Assembly (NCBI RefSeq): GCF_003258355.1
Contig: NZ_QKPO01000008.1
Location: forward strand, 1-64,000
From: Confluentibacter sediminis
GTDB taxonomy: Bacteria > Bacteroidota > Bacteroidia > Flavobacteriales > Flavobacteriaceae
DNA length: 64,000 nucleotides
Direction: 5' to 3'
The position numbers and the translations under genes are program-made. The notes beneath the pieces were generated by a model, which saw only the letters and a program-made list of their open reading frames with translations, was not told the DNA's origin and did not search any database. Of the stretch, positions 63,623-64,000 are shown in pieces (positions within the stretch are counted from its first letter, which is position 1; each line of letters begins with the position of its first letter).

Positions 63623-64000
63623 TTATTTTTGCATAAATATCCAACTATCCTTAAATACGTCTGTATTTAATTTAGTGTTTCTAAAATCTAGTGTTTCCCT
63701 CAACGTTTTAAAGTATCCTGCACTTACATAATACCTACCCGTTCTATGTTCTTTAAAAATTTGAAAAGGAATATTACGCTGAGTCAAATATTTCTCTAAC
63801 TTATCCACATTATCCTTATTTTTAAGCACGTGTACTATAACATAGTAACCTTTCTCTATAATAGATGAGTCGTCTGGATTTTCTAAGGTATAAACTCTTT
63901 CTTTTTTGTTGTTTTTCTTATTAATTGAATCAATAATTTTATTTTGCTTTAATTCTATTTCTTCTATTTTTTGAATAATTTCTATTTGAGATACCTTAAT
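63623..64000 (-). CDS. C-terminal part of a SPOR-like domain protein (5' end outside window)
   Basis: The frame is open from 64000 to the TAA at 63623-63625 (125 codons seen); the GTG at 63829 is internal. A coiled Glu/Lys/Ile-rich part (about the first 30 visible residues) leads to KGYYVIVHVLKNKDNVDKLEKYL...RTGRYYVSAGYFKTL, a SPOR-type repeat. Such C-termini occur on PorP/SprF and other T9SS-linked outer membrane proteins in flavobacteria. That identity is a guess. Confidence 0.65.
   Translation of the reverse strand: MKVSQIEIIQKIEEIELKQNKIIDSINKKNNKKERVYTLENPDDSSIIEKGYYVIVHVLKNKDNVDKLEKYLTQRNIPFQIFKEHRTGRYYVSAGYFKTLRETLDFRNTKLNTDVFKDSWIFMQK

Noticed and set aside
1-64000. CRISPR array or prophage
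   Set aside because: No regular short direct repeats with unique spacers and no phage structural genes were seen.

Overview
The window is AT-rich chromosomal DNA from a member of the Bacteroidota, almost certainly a marine flavobacterium. The evidence is type IX secretion (a PorP/SprF protein beside a giant adhesin with a gliding-type C-terminal domain), Bacteroidota-type promoters (TAnnTTTG at about -7), a putative bacillithiol disulfide reductase, class II ribonucleotide reductase, type III glutamine synthetase, DUF3078, DUF1684 and DUF4197 proteins, and fucose-polymer catabolism. No rRNA, tRNA or CRISPR was seen.

Layout. 1-3538 (minus, running off the left edge) is a secreted giant: signal peptide, C-type lectin domain, Ig-like segments, then at least 595 residues of almost identical thrombospondin type-3 calcium repeats. 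4.2-17.3 kb is mostly housekeeping: PPK2 kinase, MFS transporter plus putative bacillithiol disulfide reductase, Lrp and Crp regulators, purU, pyrF, prfA and a small ABC unit. It also holds a decayed IS200/IS605 transposase. 17.5-28.1 kb carries a GH29 fucosidase, class II ribonucleotide reductase, purM, and two glutamine synthetases (type III and type II-like) transcribed divergently. 29.2-33.3 kb is a surface signalling and proteolysis locus: a secreted protein, then an operon of S1 protease, BlaI repressor and M56 (BlaR1-like) sensor. The sensor has extra plug-like repeats that match the secreted protein, and several inverted repeats lie upstream. 33.6-39.1 kb has small ORFs, a Crp regulator, a YceI / ring-cleaving dioxygenase / esterase / cupin-like operon that looks like quinone or catechol detoxification, and a K+/H+ antiporter. 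39.1-46.5 kb has a 1227-residue metallophosphoesterase-barrel fusion, an HD plus Pycsar-effector-type membrane protein with no visible cyclase, and a GAF protein.

47.0-56.7 kb is a minus-strand L-fucose degradation cluster: AraC regulator, L-fuconate dehydratase, 2-keto-3-deoxy-fuconate dehydrogenase, FAH-family hydrolase, a truncated L-fucose dehydrogenase, LutABC lactate oxidation, a broken FGE/SUMF1 gene and a GH29 fucosidase lipoprotein. The non-phosphorylating fucose route ends in pyruvate and L-lactate, which explains why LutABC sits there. Several members are broken, so the locus seems to be decaying or recently rearranged. 57.5-61.3 kb is the PorP/SprF and SprB-repeat adhesin pair. 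61.3-63.5 kb is almost empty AT-rich DNA with one orphan terminator, and the right edge holds the C-terminal part of a SPOR-like protein.

The most interesting points are the BlaI/M56/S1-protease locus with its matched secreted protein and inverted repeats, the orphan HD-PycTM gene, the coupling of fucose and lactate catabolism with signs of decay, the leader-like unit (promoter, 26-codon ORF, terminator) before the MFS-reductase operon, and the homogenised lectin-TSP3 repeat array.
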